Source: Bryopsis sp. KO-2023 | Taxonomy: Eukaryota > Chlorophyta > Ulvophyceae > Bryopsidales > Bryopsidaceae | Assembly (NCBI GenBank): GCA_030272585.1 | Contig: BSYQ01000003.1 | Span: 620,001-684,000 of the forward strand | Reading direction: 5' to 3' | Length of the DNA stretch: 64,000 nucleotides | In this document: positions 1-10,515 of the stretch, one piece after another | Layout: each line of letters starts with the position of its first letter | How positions within the stretch are numbered: the stretch's first letter is position 1 | Made by a program: the position numbers and the translations under genes | The notes under the pieces: generated by a model | The model's database searches: none | What the model was told of the DNA's origin: nothing | Seen by the model: only the letters and a program-made list of their open reading frames with translations

Positions 1-1436
1 TGTACCCTGGCTTGTCCCCAGTGTAGCACTGTTTGCAGGACTCTCAGAAGCTACATTCTCCTCCTGTGTGTGGAATTTCGACTGCTGTACCCTTCCCTGA
101 GTATCTGACTTGGGTAAGTGATGTACAGCCTCTGAACTGCTGGTTTGTAAGCCAAAAATCTTTCCTCCCTTCTCCCTAGCTGAACTGATGAACTGTCCAG
201 TAGCATTATAGTTATTGGGCTGACATTCAAAGTCTGTGTTTGATGTCTGTGTTCTCCCCTCATTCTCAGAGTCTTTCCCCTCAATCCTGTCCCTGAGTGG
301 ATAGTGCGTAGCAGAACTCACATCCAGTTCTGTGAGAGAGGCTGTGCTCTGGCTCTTCCTCAGTGTTGCACTGTTTGTTGGATTCTCAGTAGCTACAGCC
401 TCACTGTTCTGTGTTGTTAAACTCCGTAACACACACCCATCCCCTGAACTGAGATGCTGTTCTCCAGAGTCTGAACTGATGGTCGGTATATCCCTGTTTT
501 GGGCAGAATTCGATAGTACTCTACTGTCCTCCTCTGGGCTCAACTGCTGTTCAACAGATGCAAGCTGGCCTGTTTGTGAATCCCAGTCCTGATTCGACTG
601 CATTGTGCCCCAACTGCCCTTTGAACCACTGGTTCTGTCAAACACTTCCAGTGACCCACAGTCATTCTTTGGTGGTGGAAAAGAAACCTTTTTACATCCT
701 CCATCTCCCTGTTTTTCTATTCCAGAACACCCCCCCTCCTCAGATTCCACTTCCTGTGGTGGAAAAGAAACTGTTTGACATCCTCCATCTCCCTTCTTTT
801 CAATCCCAAAACACCCCTCCTCCTCAGGTTCCACTTCCTCCTTCTCTCTGAGATCCAAACCATGGGGCAGTAAACCATCCTCCTCCTGTTCGACACATTC
901 CTCCTCTGCTCCTCCTTCCTCTATCACCACCGGCGTTCCCTCAGCCACCCTGAAGCTAACCAAACACAGTTTTGCAGTAAGCATCCTCGCCTCCAACTGG
1001 GCGTTATACAGCGTGAGTCGAACTCTTCCGTCGGAGTTCGTCGTCACAGAGTGAAGGAGGTTGTGGGGTTGTCCTATGGCCATTAACGAAAACAGGCCAG
1101 GCCCAGTAATTCGAAAAGGAAGAACAACCGTTTTAATCGCGTAGGGTCCCAGAACCAACGACGAACCCAGGGGTAACCGAAACTCCCCATCCTTCCCCAC
1201 TAAACGAATCCTGCGTCCTTTTTTCGTGAGGGGGTCTTGCAGCACTCGAACCACACCCCGCTCTAACTCCCCCGACTTCTCCCCTACCTTCATGACTGCG
1301 TGGCAAGGGATGGACGTTCCGTTCTTGCCCCAGAGGCAGTTGCGAGCGCAGTCGACGGTGAGGGAAAGGTGTGCGAGGAGGGGGACGCCCAGGATAATCT
1401 GGGATGTGTTTTCCGAAACCAGAAACACTTCTTTTC
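1..1436 (-). pseudogene. Ty3/Gypsy-like retroelement ORF, protease C-terminal part and linker, split by an insertion, runs off left edge
   Basis: On the minus strand the frame is open without a stop from 1436 to 1, about 478 codons. It continues in frame the gag-protease reading of 7873-9220, so the two parts were one ORF before the element at 1437-7867 inserted. The first residues complete a retropepsin fold (hydrophobic run ending IILGVPLL). Next comes a region like the post-protease segment of Ty3/Gypsy Pol proteins (GPYAIKTVVLPF, then RVRLTLYNAQLEARML). After that is a long acidic, Ser/Gln-rich linker with imperfect repeats: GIEK.GDGGC....SFPP occurs twice, and a SPANSATL/NPTNSATL unit occurs twice. 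Reverse transcriptase, RNase H and integrase are not visible and would lie beyond the left edge. Apart from the insertion I see no frameshift or stop. Assignment to Ty3/Gypsy is inference from the protease and gag layout. Confidence 0.7.
1432..1436. repeat. Left target-site duplication TTTTC
   Basis: The five bases TTTTC lie directly before the left LTR, and the same five bases follow the right LTR at 7868-7872. A 5-bp duplication is typical of LTR-retrotransposon integrase. It shows that the two LTRs bound one insertion rather than two independent ones. Confidence 0.9.
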
Positions 1437-1766
1437 TGTAACAGTAGTTCAGTGGTGGTAGAGGATTAGTGGGATTAGAGGAAAGCATTTGTGGGAGTTG
1501 ATTGATTCGTTTCGATTGGCTTTGGGCCTACCACGGGGTGGTTTAGTCCAAGAGTGGCTAGATTTATAATTGGGACAATCTGATCCAGGGGTGGTTAGAT
1601 AGAGTTAATCGATCTTGATGTTTGTATGGGCGAAGGTTAGGGTAGGTTGACTCAGCAGGACTCTTTGGGCTATTTATTCCGATGAAAGGGTCTTGTGATT
1701 ATCTTGTCGAAGGTTGTAAAATTGTGCGAGACAAGGTCCGCTCCCATCCCCAAGGAAACCGTCACA
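1437..1766 (+). repeat. Left (5') LTR
   Basis: This 330-bp long terminal repeat starts TGTAACAG and ends CCGTCACA, so it has the canonical TG...CA ends. Its sequence is repeated at 7538-7867 with no difference that I can find. Confidence 0.93.
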
Positions 1767-1768
1767 AG

Positions 1769-1785
1769 TGGTTTCGGAGCGTAGG
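1769..1785 (+). other. Candidate primer-binding site
   Basis: TGGTTTCGGAGCGTAGG begins two bases after the left LTR. It starts with TGG, complementary to a tRNA CCA end, as expected for a minus-strand primer-binding site. The cognate tRNA is not identified. It does not match the common initiator-Met site TGGTATCAGAGC, although the first bases are similar. Confidence 0.5.
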
Positions 1786-4632
1786 CCGTCCTTAGCGATG
1801 GAGGTCTTGGAAGTTGAGGGGACCTTGTGGGGAGGAGCGCGTGTGGATTGTGTGGAAGAAGTGGTGTGTTGACCGAGTCCGAACCTCGTGCTGTGTGCAA
1901 GGAACGTGGACGTGACGGGATTTTGAACCTTGGTTATTTCACCGACACAAAAGAAAAGAAGATAGCGACGCTTCCCAAGACTGTTGAGTGCGTGACACAA
2001 GGGAAAAGTTTTCTAGGCGGAAAAAGGAGACTTTTCGAGGACCTGTCCATCCCTTGAACGAGAAGAAAGTTTGCAGCGAGTGTTTGAAAAGGTGGAAGAT
2101 TCTGTGCGAAGATGTGCAAACTCTTAAAGAAGCGCTGGTTGAAGGTTGCGTGGTCGAGCCTGAATACCTGAGATCGTTGGGAGCGCAAAGCGTAGGACAG
2201 ACGTCCGCGAGGCAGACGACAAGTCGAATCGCATAGGAAGTGAGGACGCCAGGATCGGTGGAGAACGTCCAACAACGGAGGGGTGTGGCATACTGTGCAA
2301 GACAGTCCAAAGTTGGCGCTTGGTGAGGACGATCACTTTGAAAGAAGACACTGGTGGCGAGATGAAAGGTCGTCCAAAGGAACGAACGAAGTTCGAGCAC
2401 AAAATGGTGTTCCGTCGGGCTGTGTAAAGAGGATGACGTCGAAGGGTGAAAACGAGGAAAAGCAAAGTCTACTGCACGAGGCGCTGAGATTGATAAGAAT
2501 AGTCGGAAGTCGCGAGTCAGAAATGCATCCTACCGAGAAGAGAGTGAGCAATACAACGAAGGTGGCCTTAGCACGGACTTCTAACCAGGGCACGTAGAAA
2601 CTTGAAAAGTCACTTCTGGAAGTGGTTTTCGAAGAAAATAAAAGTGGTGGCGAGTCGGATCTCAAAAGCTGATCTGCGAATGCTAGTGCGGACGAACGGA
2701 GAGAAAGGGAGAGATCGATGTTGTGCGTTGGGGGAGGTGTTGGAACGGAACGAACGCCTTGGAGAGGATGGCGCTTCACCCAACCTTTTTGCAACGGAGG
2801 ATCACTCCTGATCACAAGAACAGAGAAGCGCACACGGGGCCAAGAAGGTCGAGTTGACGACAGAGAGTGTCAGACGCACTTGGGGTTTTACGGACTGGAA
2901 AATAAATGGATGTCGGATGGTTCATGAAAAGACAGAAAAACGAAGAGAAGAACAAGGTCGAAAGGAGCCAACAGTCGAGTGCGTCCTAGACTACCAAAAA
3001 AAAAAAACAGTGCAAGGAGACAGTGGGTTAAGGTGTGTGCCGATTACGACGACTTTAGGGGCCTCAGGTCGAAAGTGTGACCCCACTGCGAGGACGAGAA
3101 TGGGAGTAACGAATCTGGCGATGCAGTGGCGAACCAAGTGACACAGTGGCGACCACATTGGAAGTGAGGGCGCCTGAAGCCGAAAGGAAGAATGAGAACC
3201 AAAGTGGCCAGAGAGCGTGCGACTGGTGATGATGCAATAACGACAGAAAAAGGCATTAAGGCCTGCTGGTACGAAGAGGAGAAAAAAGGTAGCGTGCCAG
3301 ACGAGAAGAGGAAGGGTTTGGTGCGACCATGTTGGAAGTGGCCGAGAATTATGCTACTCGAGCGTTGATTTGACTCGGGAGGTGGAGCTGGAAATCTACT
3401 GAGAAAGTGTTGCGAAAGGTGAGGCGTTGGAATACAAAAGACGCTAGAAAAACTGGATTGGCGTGGACGCAGGCCTGAGTGTCACGTCGCCAATGAGACC
3501 CAACGCTTGGAACTCGGAAACAAGAAAAGAGCACTGTGGTCGATTCGACCCATGCCGGCGATGCAAAGTCGGAAAAAGGGCTCCAGTATCACTGGAAAAG
3601 ATTGGTGGTGTGATCAAAAAAGGATTGCTTAAGTGGTCAAGAGGTGGATACAAGAAAACATGGCAACAGTTTATGATTTCCAGTAATAGGTGTGAAAGAA
3701 ATTCGGTCAGGGAATTATTTTTTTTTAGGAATATCAATGATTGGGGAAAATTGATCCAAATTCTTGGAGAGTGGATAAGACAGCTAGATTACTGGTTCCC
3801 GTGATATTATTTCAAGAGGAGTGGAACTTGCAAGGGCAAGAGATGCAATAGATAGCATCACTAAGGTTACTCTGATTCATTTTGGAACTATGAAAGAGCA
3901 ATCCCAGGAAGGGAATTCGGGAGAGACGTTCTAAGGAAAATGGATGGTGGACAAAATTATTCTTGACGCATGACCACCTGAGGCGTGATCTAAATTCAAT
4001 CAAAGTGCTGTGGAACATTTGTGAGTAGGGAGATGTGGACCAAGAATTCATTGGAAGGTGGTGGCAGATTTTCCAAGAGGACATAGTGAACTTTTCAGGT
4101 GGAAATTTTGAGGTGGAAAGCTAGCATCATTCACATGTTTTGAAAAAAAAAAAAAATAATAAAAAAATATGGGATTATTATCTGATCCCTGATTTTTTTG
4201 GTGGGACCATGACCAAAGGATGTGAAGAAATTTGATTTGAGGCACCGAAGGAACTGTTGGATGGGTGGATCAATTACATGGAATATGGAGACCAATTCGA
4301 GAGTGGCCACTGAGCTGGACACATGGATGTGGAGGAGAATGGAAGGATGAGATGACCAATCAAGGATGAACATACACACATACACCTGAGACACAATGTG
4401 CAACACAAGAGCTGAGCAATAGCTCAGAATTTTTGGAGAATTCGAAGCAAGAAATGAGGGAACCCACAGGTGGGAAATATTCAGAATTGCATTGAACAAT
4501 GGGCTGGATATCACTTGAAGAGTTGAGCCATTTCTGATCAGAATTGGGTTTGCAATTGGGTTGGTACCATACGGAAATTTTCTTGAGAATTCAACCGAAG
4601 GATATGGATTTCTTGTGATAATGGACTGGGTT

Positions 4633-4800
4633 GGATAGTACATGGATATCTCAGCAAAATTCATGAGGATTGAATCCACTTGAAAGTGAGAAAAGGGGCT
4701 GGATAGTACATGGATAGCTCAGCAAAAATTCATGAGAAGTGAATCCAATTGAAAAAAAAAAAAAAAAGGGGCTGACTATCAATAGATTGCTCAGCTGTTT
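4633..4800 (+). repeat. Imperfect tandem repeat, period about 68 bp, inside the LARD
   Basis: A unit starting GGATAGTACATGGATA.CTCAG is present at 4633 and again at 4701. A diverged partial third copy follows a poly-A run, containing GGGGCTGACTATCAATAGAT.GCTCAG. Other short local duplications occur at 5400-5520 and 6030-6165 in the same element. These are non-coding. Confidence 0.65.
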
Positions 4801-7528
4801 TATGGAGAATTACACTGAATTTTCCGTAAGGATGGAGTAAGGTCAAGTTTGATGCACAAGATAGGAGACCCCAGTGTGATCAACTTGAAGGGATGGCCTT
4901 GAAGCGAGGTTCCCCTTGATCCAGACTTTCTTTTCATGGAAGAAAGCAAGGGAGAACGGCTGTGGCCGAGCATGGATGCTCGGTGGATTACCACCAACTG
5001 TGCACGAGAATTTTTCGGTTCAGAAGGGGCGAAAAGACCCGCAGGTTGAACTTTGGGGGAGTCAGGCAGGCTGGCCGGACACCAAGTCAACCAAGACACT
5101 GATTTCCAATGATGTTCTTCTGCAAGAATTGTCCAGGATATTGTGCCACTCAGTTGGAAGGGTGGAGAAATCTGAAAGACAAGCTGGAGAATGGAATATG
5201 CAGTTGTCAGCCCAGGAATCGAGGGCCAGGATGTGGAGGAACATAGGAGTGAGGCGGATTCAGAAATTGGGCTGAGTGTAGCCAGGAGGCAAGTCTTCAC
5301 TACCTATTGGGCAGGGTTTTGGACTGGTTCACATGCATGTGATTGGCTGTGCCTCTACTACATTGATCCACAACGCAAGGTCAGCGAAATTGGTTGTGGA
5401 GGGGGAGATTATGTGTGAGGCATGCGACAAAGCGATGAGCATCGATGGACAGTGAACCAAATCACAATCATGTGTGAGACATGCGGCTGAGAGATGCGGC
5501 TGAGCTTTAAGCATTAATTGATTGTGAACCAATGACAAAACCTATACTCTCTCGTATGGCTGGTTGGGGCCAGCATACATGACCACAGAGGACACTTTCG
5601 AACAAACAAACGGGCAAGAGAAGCATTGGTCGACAAAAGACTGAATTGCAATTGAATACAATGTTTGGGAGGATGCTTACCTAGTGCTGGAATTCTGGAG
5701 GCTAGGAAGCATGGCTGTCAAGTGTGGAGCAAGTGAAAGCAGAGCATGGAGAGGGTTGCCAGGTACCACTTGGGGTACTGAAAAATGAAGGTCACAACAA
5801 GCAACAAACCTGGAGAAAAGTGTGGGCAGCAAAATCAGAGGATATCTACAACCTACTAACCACATGGATGGGATCATCCTGGTGTGGGGAACTGAGGTGG
5901 ATGATTTGTGCAGCTGAAGTTCAGTCATGAAGCTAATAAGGAATGACTCAAGGAGACCCAACTGTTGTGCCAAAGGGAACATTAAACAGTCATCAATTCC
6001 TTTTGGAAGATTCCTGGAAAATTCTGAGAGTCTCAGACTGAGACCACTGAGATCTGAGGTAAAGATTTGATAAAGGAGCTTTTCAAGGATTCGATTCCTA
6101 GAAGTTCTGAGGTGGGAAGGAACATTGGGATCTGAGGTAAACCTTTGATAAGAAAGCTTTCAATTGTTGGAACTTGATAAAAAGGTTGGTTTGTTGAGAA
6201 GTTTTGGTGCTACGGAGAATTGAATATTTGATTTTTCAGAGTGCATCAAACAAAGGCTGTTGCTGGGGCAGAAAGAGACTGGGTTCTAAGAGAATATTGA
6301 CATGTGGACAGTTTTCCATCTGATTATTTGGGATACAGATGAACTTTTTATTGGAGCTGTTGATGAGATTCAGTTGCCATGATGGGGAAGACTTTTTGTT
6401 TTTATAGTACCTTTCCGGAGTTGTGATGACAGTTTAGAAAGACGGGGGAGGAATGGTGCAAGCTAAATCTTTCTCCAAAGCTCTGAATATGAAAAGGTGT
6501 TGATGGGCGAAAACTGATTTCTGAAGAAGCATGATGAGAGGACCTGAAATTTGTGAGAGATGTGCAGCCAAGTGACCGGAGTTGGACTGAACATATTGAG
6601 AAGGTGCTTGTGAAAGCAATCATCAACGAGAGGTTTCAAAGTCCTATATTGGAGATTGAAGGAGGAAGCTTGAAGGAGCAACTCAGAAGCTAACAAAGCC
6701 ACAAATCTTGTTGGGGGCCGGCAGGGGATTTTCAGAGTTGGAAGATCTGCAGTCCAGAGATGGCGAAAACCGTATACGTAATCGATTGCTAGGAGTGTTC
6801 GCGTAGGGAGTGCAAGGAGGATGGACGAGATGGGCATGCTACAACTGGAGCTCTGAAAGTGTGCAGAAGTCAACCAATCATGACCTAGATCCCAGGGCAA
6901 CCTGAGGTGACGAGTATCACCGAGAGATTGTATGGCATGTTGAGTTGTATGAGGTAGCCACATGCAACGACTGGATGTGTACAGACGACAGAAATATGGC
7001 GAGTGGGAGAAGGATTCTCTTGCGCAATAGCCATACACAAGAGGTTCAAGGCGGTGCGAAAGGCAAAGACCAATAAATGGTGTGCCAGAATTCGTGATGA
7101 GATGGAGCCGATTATCGTGTGTGTTATCTTCAAGAGGTGTGGTGTAACAACCTGATTTGCAGCCACAATCGCATTTTGAAATCTGTTTGGAGGGAGATTA
7201 TTGGATGGCTGGCTCATATGACATCCATGTGGATGGTATGGGGGCATCAATGGAGTTTGGAGCAGAAGCGGTTAGCTCGGACCAAGCAAAAGCTCAAGAC
7301 AGGACAGAGACAAAGATCATAGAGGGGTTGGTACATGAAAAATTATCTTTTTATATGGGAAAGAACCGTGCTTTGAATTTATCCTGACGGGGGTTGCAGG
7401 GGATATGAAGTTTGGATTTCTGCGGACCAGGGGTGGTCATTGTGTTTTCGGTTTCTATTTGGGATAATTATCATGAGTATTGCGCACAAGGTGAGGATCC
7501 TAAAAGTGAGGCCAATATATAGGATCCT

Positions 7529-7535
7529 GGGGGAG
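7529..7535 (+). other. Candidate polypurine tract
   Basis: GGGGGAG, followed by TT, sits directly upstream of the right LTR start TGTAACAG. This is the position and base composition expected for the plus-strand priming tract. It is short, so the call rests mainly on position. Confidence 0.45.
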
Positions 7536-7537
7536 TT

Positions 7538-7867
7538 TGTAACAGTAGTTCAGTGGTGGTAGAGGATTAGTGGGATTAGAGGAAAGCATTTGTGGGAGTT
7601 GATTGATTCGTTTCGATTGGCTTTGGGCCTACCACGGGGTGGTTTAGTCCAAGAGTGGCTAGATTTATAATTGGGACAATCTGATCCAGGGGTGGTTAGA
7701 TAGAGTTAATCGATCTTGATGTTTGTATGGGCGAAGGTTAGGGTAGGTTGACTCAGCAGGACTCTTTGGGCTATTTATTCCGATGAAAGGGTCTTGTGAT
7801 TATCTTGTCGAAGGTTGTAAAATTGTGCGAGACAAGGTCCGCTCCCATCCCCAAGGAAACCGTCACA
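7538..7867 (+). repeat. Right (3') LTR
   Basis: This is the second copy of the 330-bp LTR, from TGTAACAG to CCGTCACA, identical by eye to 1437-1766. Because the element runs opposite to the host ORF, the LTR supplies a short C-terminal tail and stop to the interrupted minus-strand gag-protease frame at 7775-7777. Confidence 0.93.
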
Positions 7868-7872
7868 TTTTC
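7868..7872. repeat. Right target-site duplication TTTTC
   Basis: TTTTC directly follows the CA end of the right LTR and matches 1432-1436. Confidence 0.9.
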
Positions 7873-9220
7873 CCTCCCACGGTCCTATTTTGACGTCGAG
7901 CGTCACCGTCCCTCGCACGTTCTCCTTGCTTCCGTTGAACCCGGTCAGCGTTAACACTCCTTTCGGAGGAGCGACTCCCCATCCGTGTCTTTGACAAACC
8001 TTCCACGGCATGATGGAGCATCCACTTCCACTGTCGACCAACGCTTCGAAGAGTTGATTACTTCCTCTCTGTTCTCCTTCCAACCTGAGTTTCACACGAA
8101 GCTGCTTGCGCACTGTATCTCCAGCGGGTGTCCCTGCTGCGACCGAATGGCACGCCGACGACGACTGCTCGTTTTGTATTGCCTCCAGCAGCTCGCCGAA
8201 AGCATCGTCGTTCACGCTCGCCACCTGCGCTCTCCTCTTCGTCCGGCACTGCGCTTCCCAGTGCCCTTTCCGTCCGCAAAACTGGCAGAGAGGGGTCTCG
8301 CCTGTCCGAGTAGGTGGCCGGTCCGCCACCAGAACTTTCGTTCCCGCATTAGGTTCTGCTTTAGCCTCCACTTTCCCTTCTGTCTTTCCCTCCTCATCCT
8401 TCTTCACTTCCGCGAGCACTGCTTCCCTGTACTCCGTCCTCCTCTTCATTCGATCCAACAGCTCCCGAAGTCCGCTGAAGGTCAGTTTTTCGAACTCTGT
8501 TTCCACCACGACGCGGCTCAACACTCTTCCCGGTAACCGGGCTACGAGTAACCTGACCGCTTTTTTCTCCTCTTCCACCTCCGCCGCTTGTCCAGTGTTT
8601 AAAAACATCAAGAAATAACGCTGCAAAAATTCCAACTCCGTCTCCCCCTCCGTTTGTTGCAGCCGCCGAAGTCTGTCCAACGTGGCTGATCCCTCCGTCG
8701 AAACCGAAGCCGCAGGCGCCGCGCTCCCGAGCTCCAAAACTTCCCTTCTCATCGCCGTCTCTGTTCTACGCCGCCGTAACCATGCAGAACCCTTGTCGAG
8801 GAACTTCAGGAGGTACCCCAGCAGAAGCGAGGAGGCGATCCCAGCTCCGACCAGGTTGGCGTTGGATCCCCGCAAGACACCCCAGAGCTTGTGCATCCTG
8901 TCTGCAAGCTGCACAAGCTCCAGGGTGTCCCACGCAGCAGCGGGGTTCGGTGAAGGGGAGGGTAGGGCACGATGTGAGTGTCGATGTCTGATCGACCACA
9001 TCAGCCTCTGCCAGAGCTCGTGTGGAGACGTTCTGGGCGTGTGAGGCGTAGAGAATGGAGGAGGTGATGGGGGATACGTTGCTGGCGCCCTTCCGGCTGG
9101 TGTTGCCGGCGCCGCATTTTGATCTGATATCGTCGGTGGTCGCTGTAACAGCAGCGACATACCGGCTAGTAGAGCCAAGCCCCCAAAGGCCAGGATCCAC
9201 CCTGTTCGCTCCGAAACCAT
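7868..9220 (-). pseudogene. Retroelement gag-protease ORF, N-terminal part, interrupted by the LARD
   Basis: The minus-strand frame starts at the ATG at 9220 and runs to the insertion. Residues just after the start form a hydrophobic segment (WILAFGGLALLAGMSLLL), and a second lies near residue 110 (VGAGIASSLLLGYLL). A capsid-like helical region follows (TELEFLQRYFLMFLN, then LPGRVLSRVVVETEFEKL), typical of retrotransposon gag. A CCHC zinc knuckle comes next (CQFCGRKGHWEAQC), then an aspartic protease active site (EALVDSGSGCSIMP). The frame reads through the left LTR edge into a short LTR-encoded tail that ends at 7775. The remainder of the original ORF is at 1-1436. Membrane segments at the start of a gag protein are unusual. 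The element's own LTRs were not found to the right of 9220. Confidence 0.75.
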
Positions 9221-9250
9221 GTTGTTACTGGAAGAACGAGCCTTCCGCAA

Positions 9251-10515
9251 AAAAAGTCTTACAACAAAAAGACAACCCCGAACTCCCGTTCACAGACTTT
9301 CCTTCCCGACTCACTCAACTCTCACACTTCCTCCACTGACTCATACCTCGTACTTCTAACGTAAATCCCCTACTGCCATGGGCCTCTCACTCGCACTGAC
9401 CAGTCGATTCAACAGATTTGACATCGCTCTCAGAGTCAAATCGTGTGGTAGTACTTTCATTAGAAATGAGTGTCCGTTGTGTGAATTTGTTGATGTGACG
9501 CTCTTATGTCTGTCTTTCAGTACTTGTGTTCTACCCGGTCCAACACTGCAGGATTCTTGAGATTTGTCTTTTTCTTTCCTCTGAGCAGCGTTTTAACCTC
9601 TGAACTTTCAGCAAGTATTACTCCTTCATGTGCAATCGTCATTTGGCCAGTTTGCACTGCAAAACTTGATTGAAAGGCACAGCAAATCGCACTGTTCTGT
9701 ATGTTTGGCATTTAACCCTCCTCAGAAAGAAAACTTTCAGGAAATATAGTCCATATCTTGCCACCATGACTTGCTCATGCATTCGTCAGATCAGCAATCA
9801 ATTTTGTTCTTTTCTATGACAAAAGGAAACCCGTTTTTGACCCTGGTGGTCAGACACCCATAGTGCCAAGTTTCATGTGCTCCAGCGATGCAGCTTTGAT
9901 ATTTCTCATTGATCTTTTGGGGGGTTAGATTTAAGGGGAAAGAACATTGAGAAAAAACGTAGTAGAAGGCCCTGAACAGCAAACATAAACCAAATGGCAG
10001 TTTGAAAGGGCGGCATTTTCTTGTCAAAGCAGATCAATTCAGGATCACATATGCTTCTTTGCTGTGTTTTGAGAAAAAAAATATTCAACCCCTCTTTTTC
10101 TGCCGTCTTTTCCAACCTGGACCAACTGATCATCCAGAGATCCCTCCATATGTCTATTACATGTCACCTATAAACTGACTTCTCCTCCCCACAAAAAAAA
10201 AACGGAAACTAAGCAGGGTCCATACACCGTTAAAACTAAAAAGAAGATACTGTTCTTTGAGGTGAAGTAAAATAACCTCCCCAGTCTGGAAAAAAAACTC
10301 CCTGCAGCCCAAATTCCTTCCAAACCGAAACATTTGCTAACACCTTTTCTTTGCTTTTTGCAATGTGATTACTAATCATTACTGATCAGTGATGAGAAAG
10401 GAAAATCAAACTCCCTCCCCTCCCTCTATTCCTACTATTCCCAACCCAAAAGATACGATAATCCCAAATAAAGAAAACAAGAACAAATATAATATTATCT
10501 ATCACTTGCACCCCG
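9251..10515. other. Gene-poor stretch upstream of the gag-protease ORF
   Basis: This should hold the 5' untranslated region and left end of the host retroelement, followed by the 3' flank of TRM1. No tRNA, LTR pair or convincing coding exon could be recognised. The partner LTR would lie outside the window, so a repeat cannot be seen here. From about 10 kb the sequence is AT-rich. Confidence 0.4.

Larger units (their letters stand above)
1437..7867 (+). mobile_element. LTR retrotransposon without recognisable coding capacity (LARD-like), nested in another retroelement
   Basis: The element is 6,431 bp, with direct 330-bp LTRs at 1437-1766 and 7538-7867 that I find identical by eye, and a 5-bp TTTTC duplication on both sides. 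A candidate primer-binding site follows the left LTR and a short purine tract precedes the right one, which gives the plus orientation. The interior (1767-7537) carries only short overlapping frames on both strands, the longest about 190 codons. None shows gag zinc knuckle, protease, reverse transcriptase, RNase H or integrase motifs. This matches the class called large retrotransposon derivatives, which depend on proteins supplied by other elements. Identical LTRs imply a recent insertion. It interrupts an otherwise open gag-protease frame of the opposite orientation. Confidence 0.9.

Noticed and set aside
1674..2400. Minus-strand frames sharing a C-terminus with the gag-protease ORF
   Set aside because: The shared tail is encoded by the LTR itself, which is present twice. 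Upstream residues show no retroelement motif.
6463..7038. 191-codon minus-strand frame in the LARD
   Set aside because: Composition is not protein-like (mixed Ser/Leu/His/Cys without motif) and there is no conserved domain. One such frame is unsurprising in 5.8 kb.
7985..8618. Plus-strand frames opposite the gag-protease ORF
   Set aside because: They are shadows of the GC-rich minus-strand gag coding sequence, whose zinc knuckle and protease motifs are clear.
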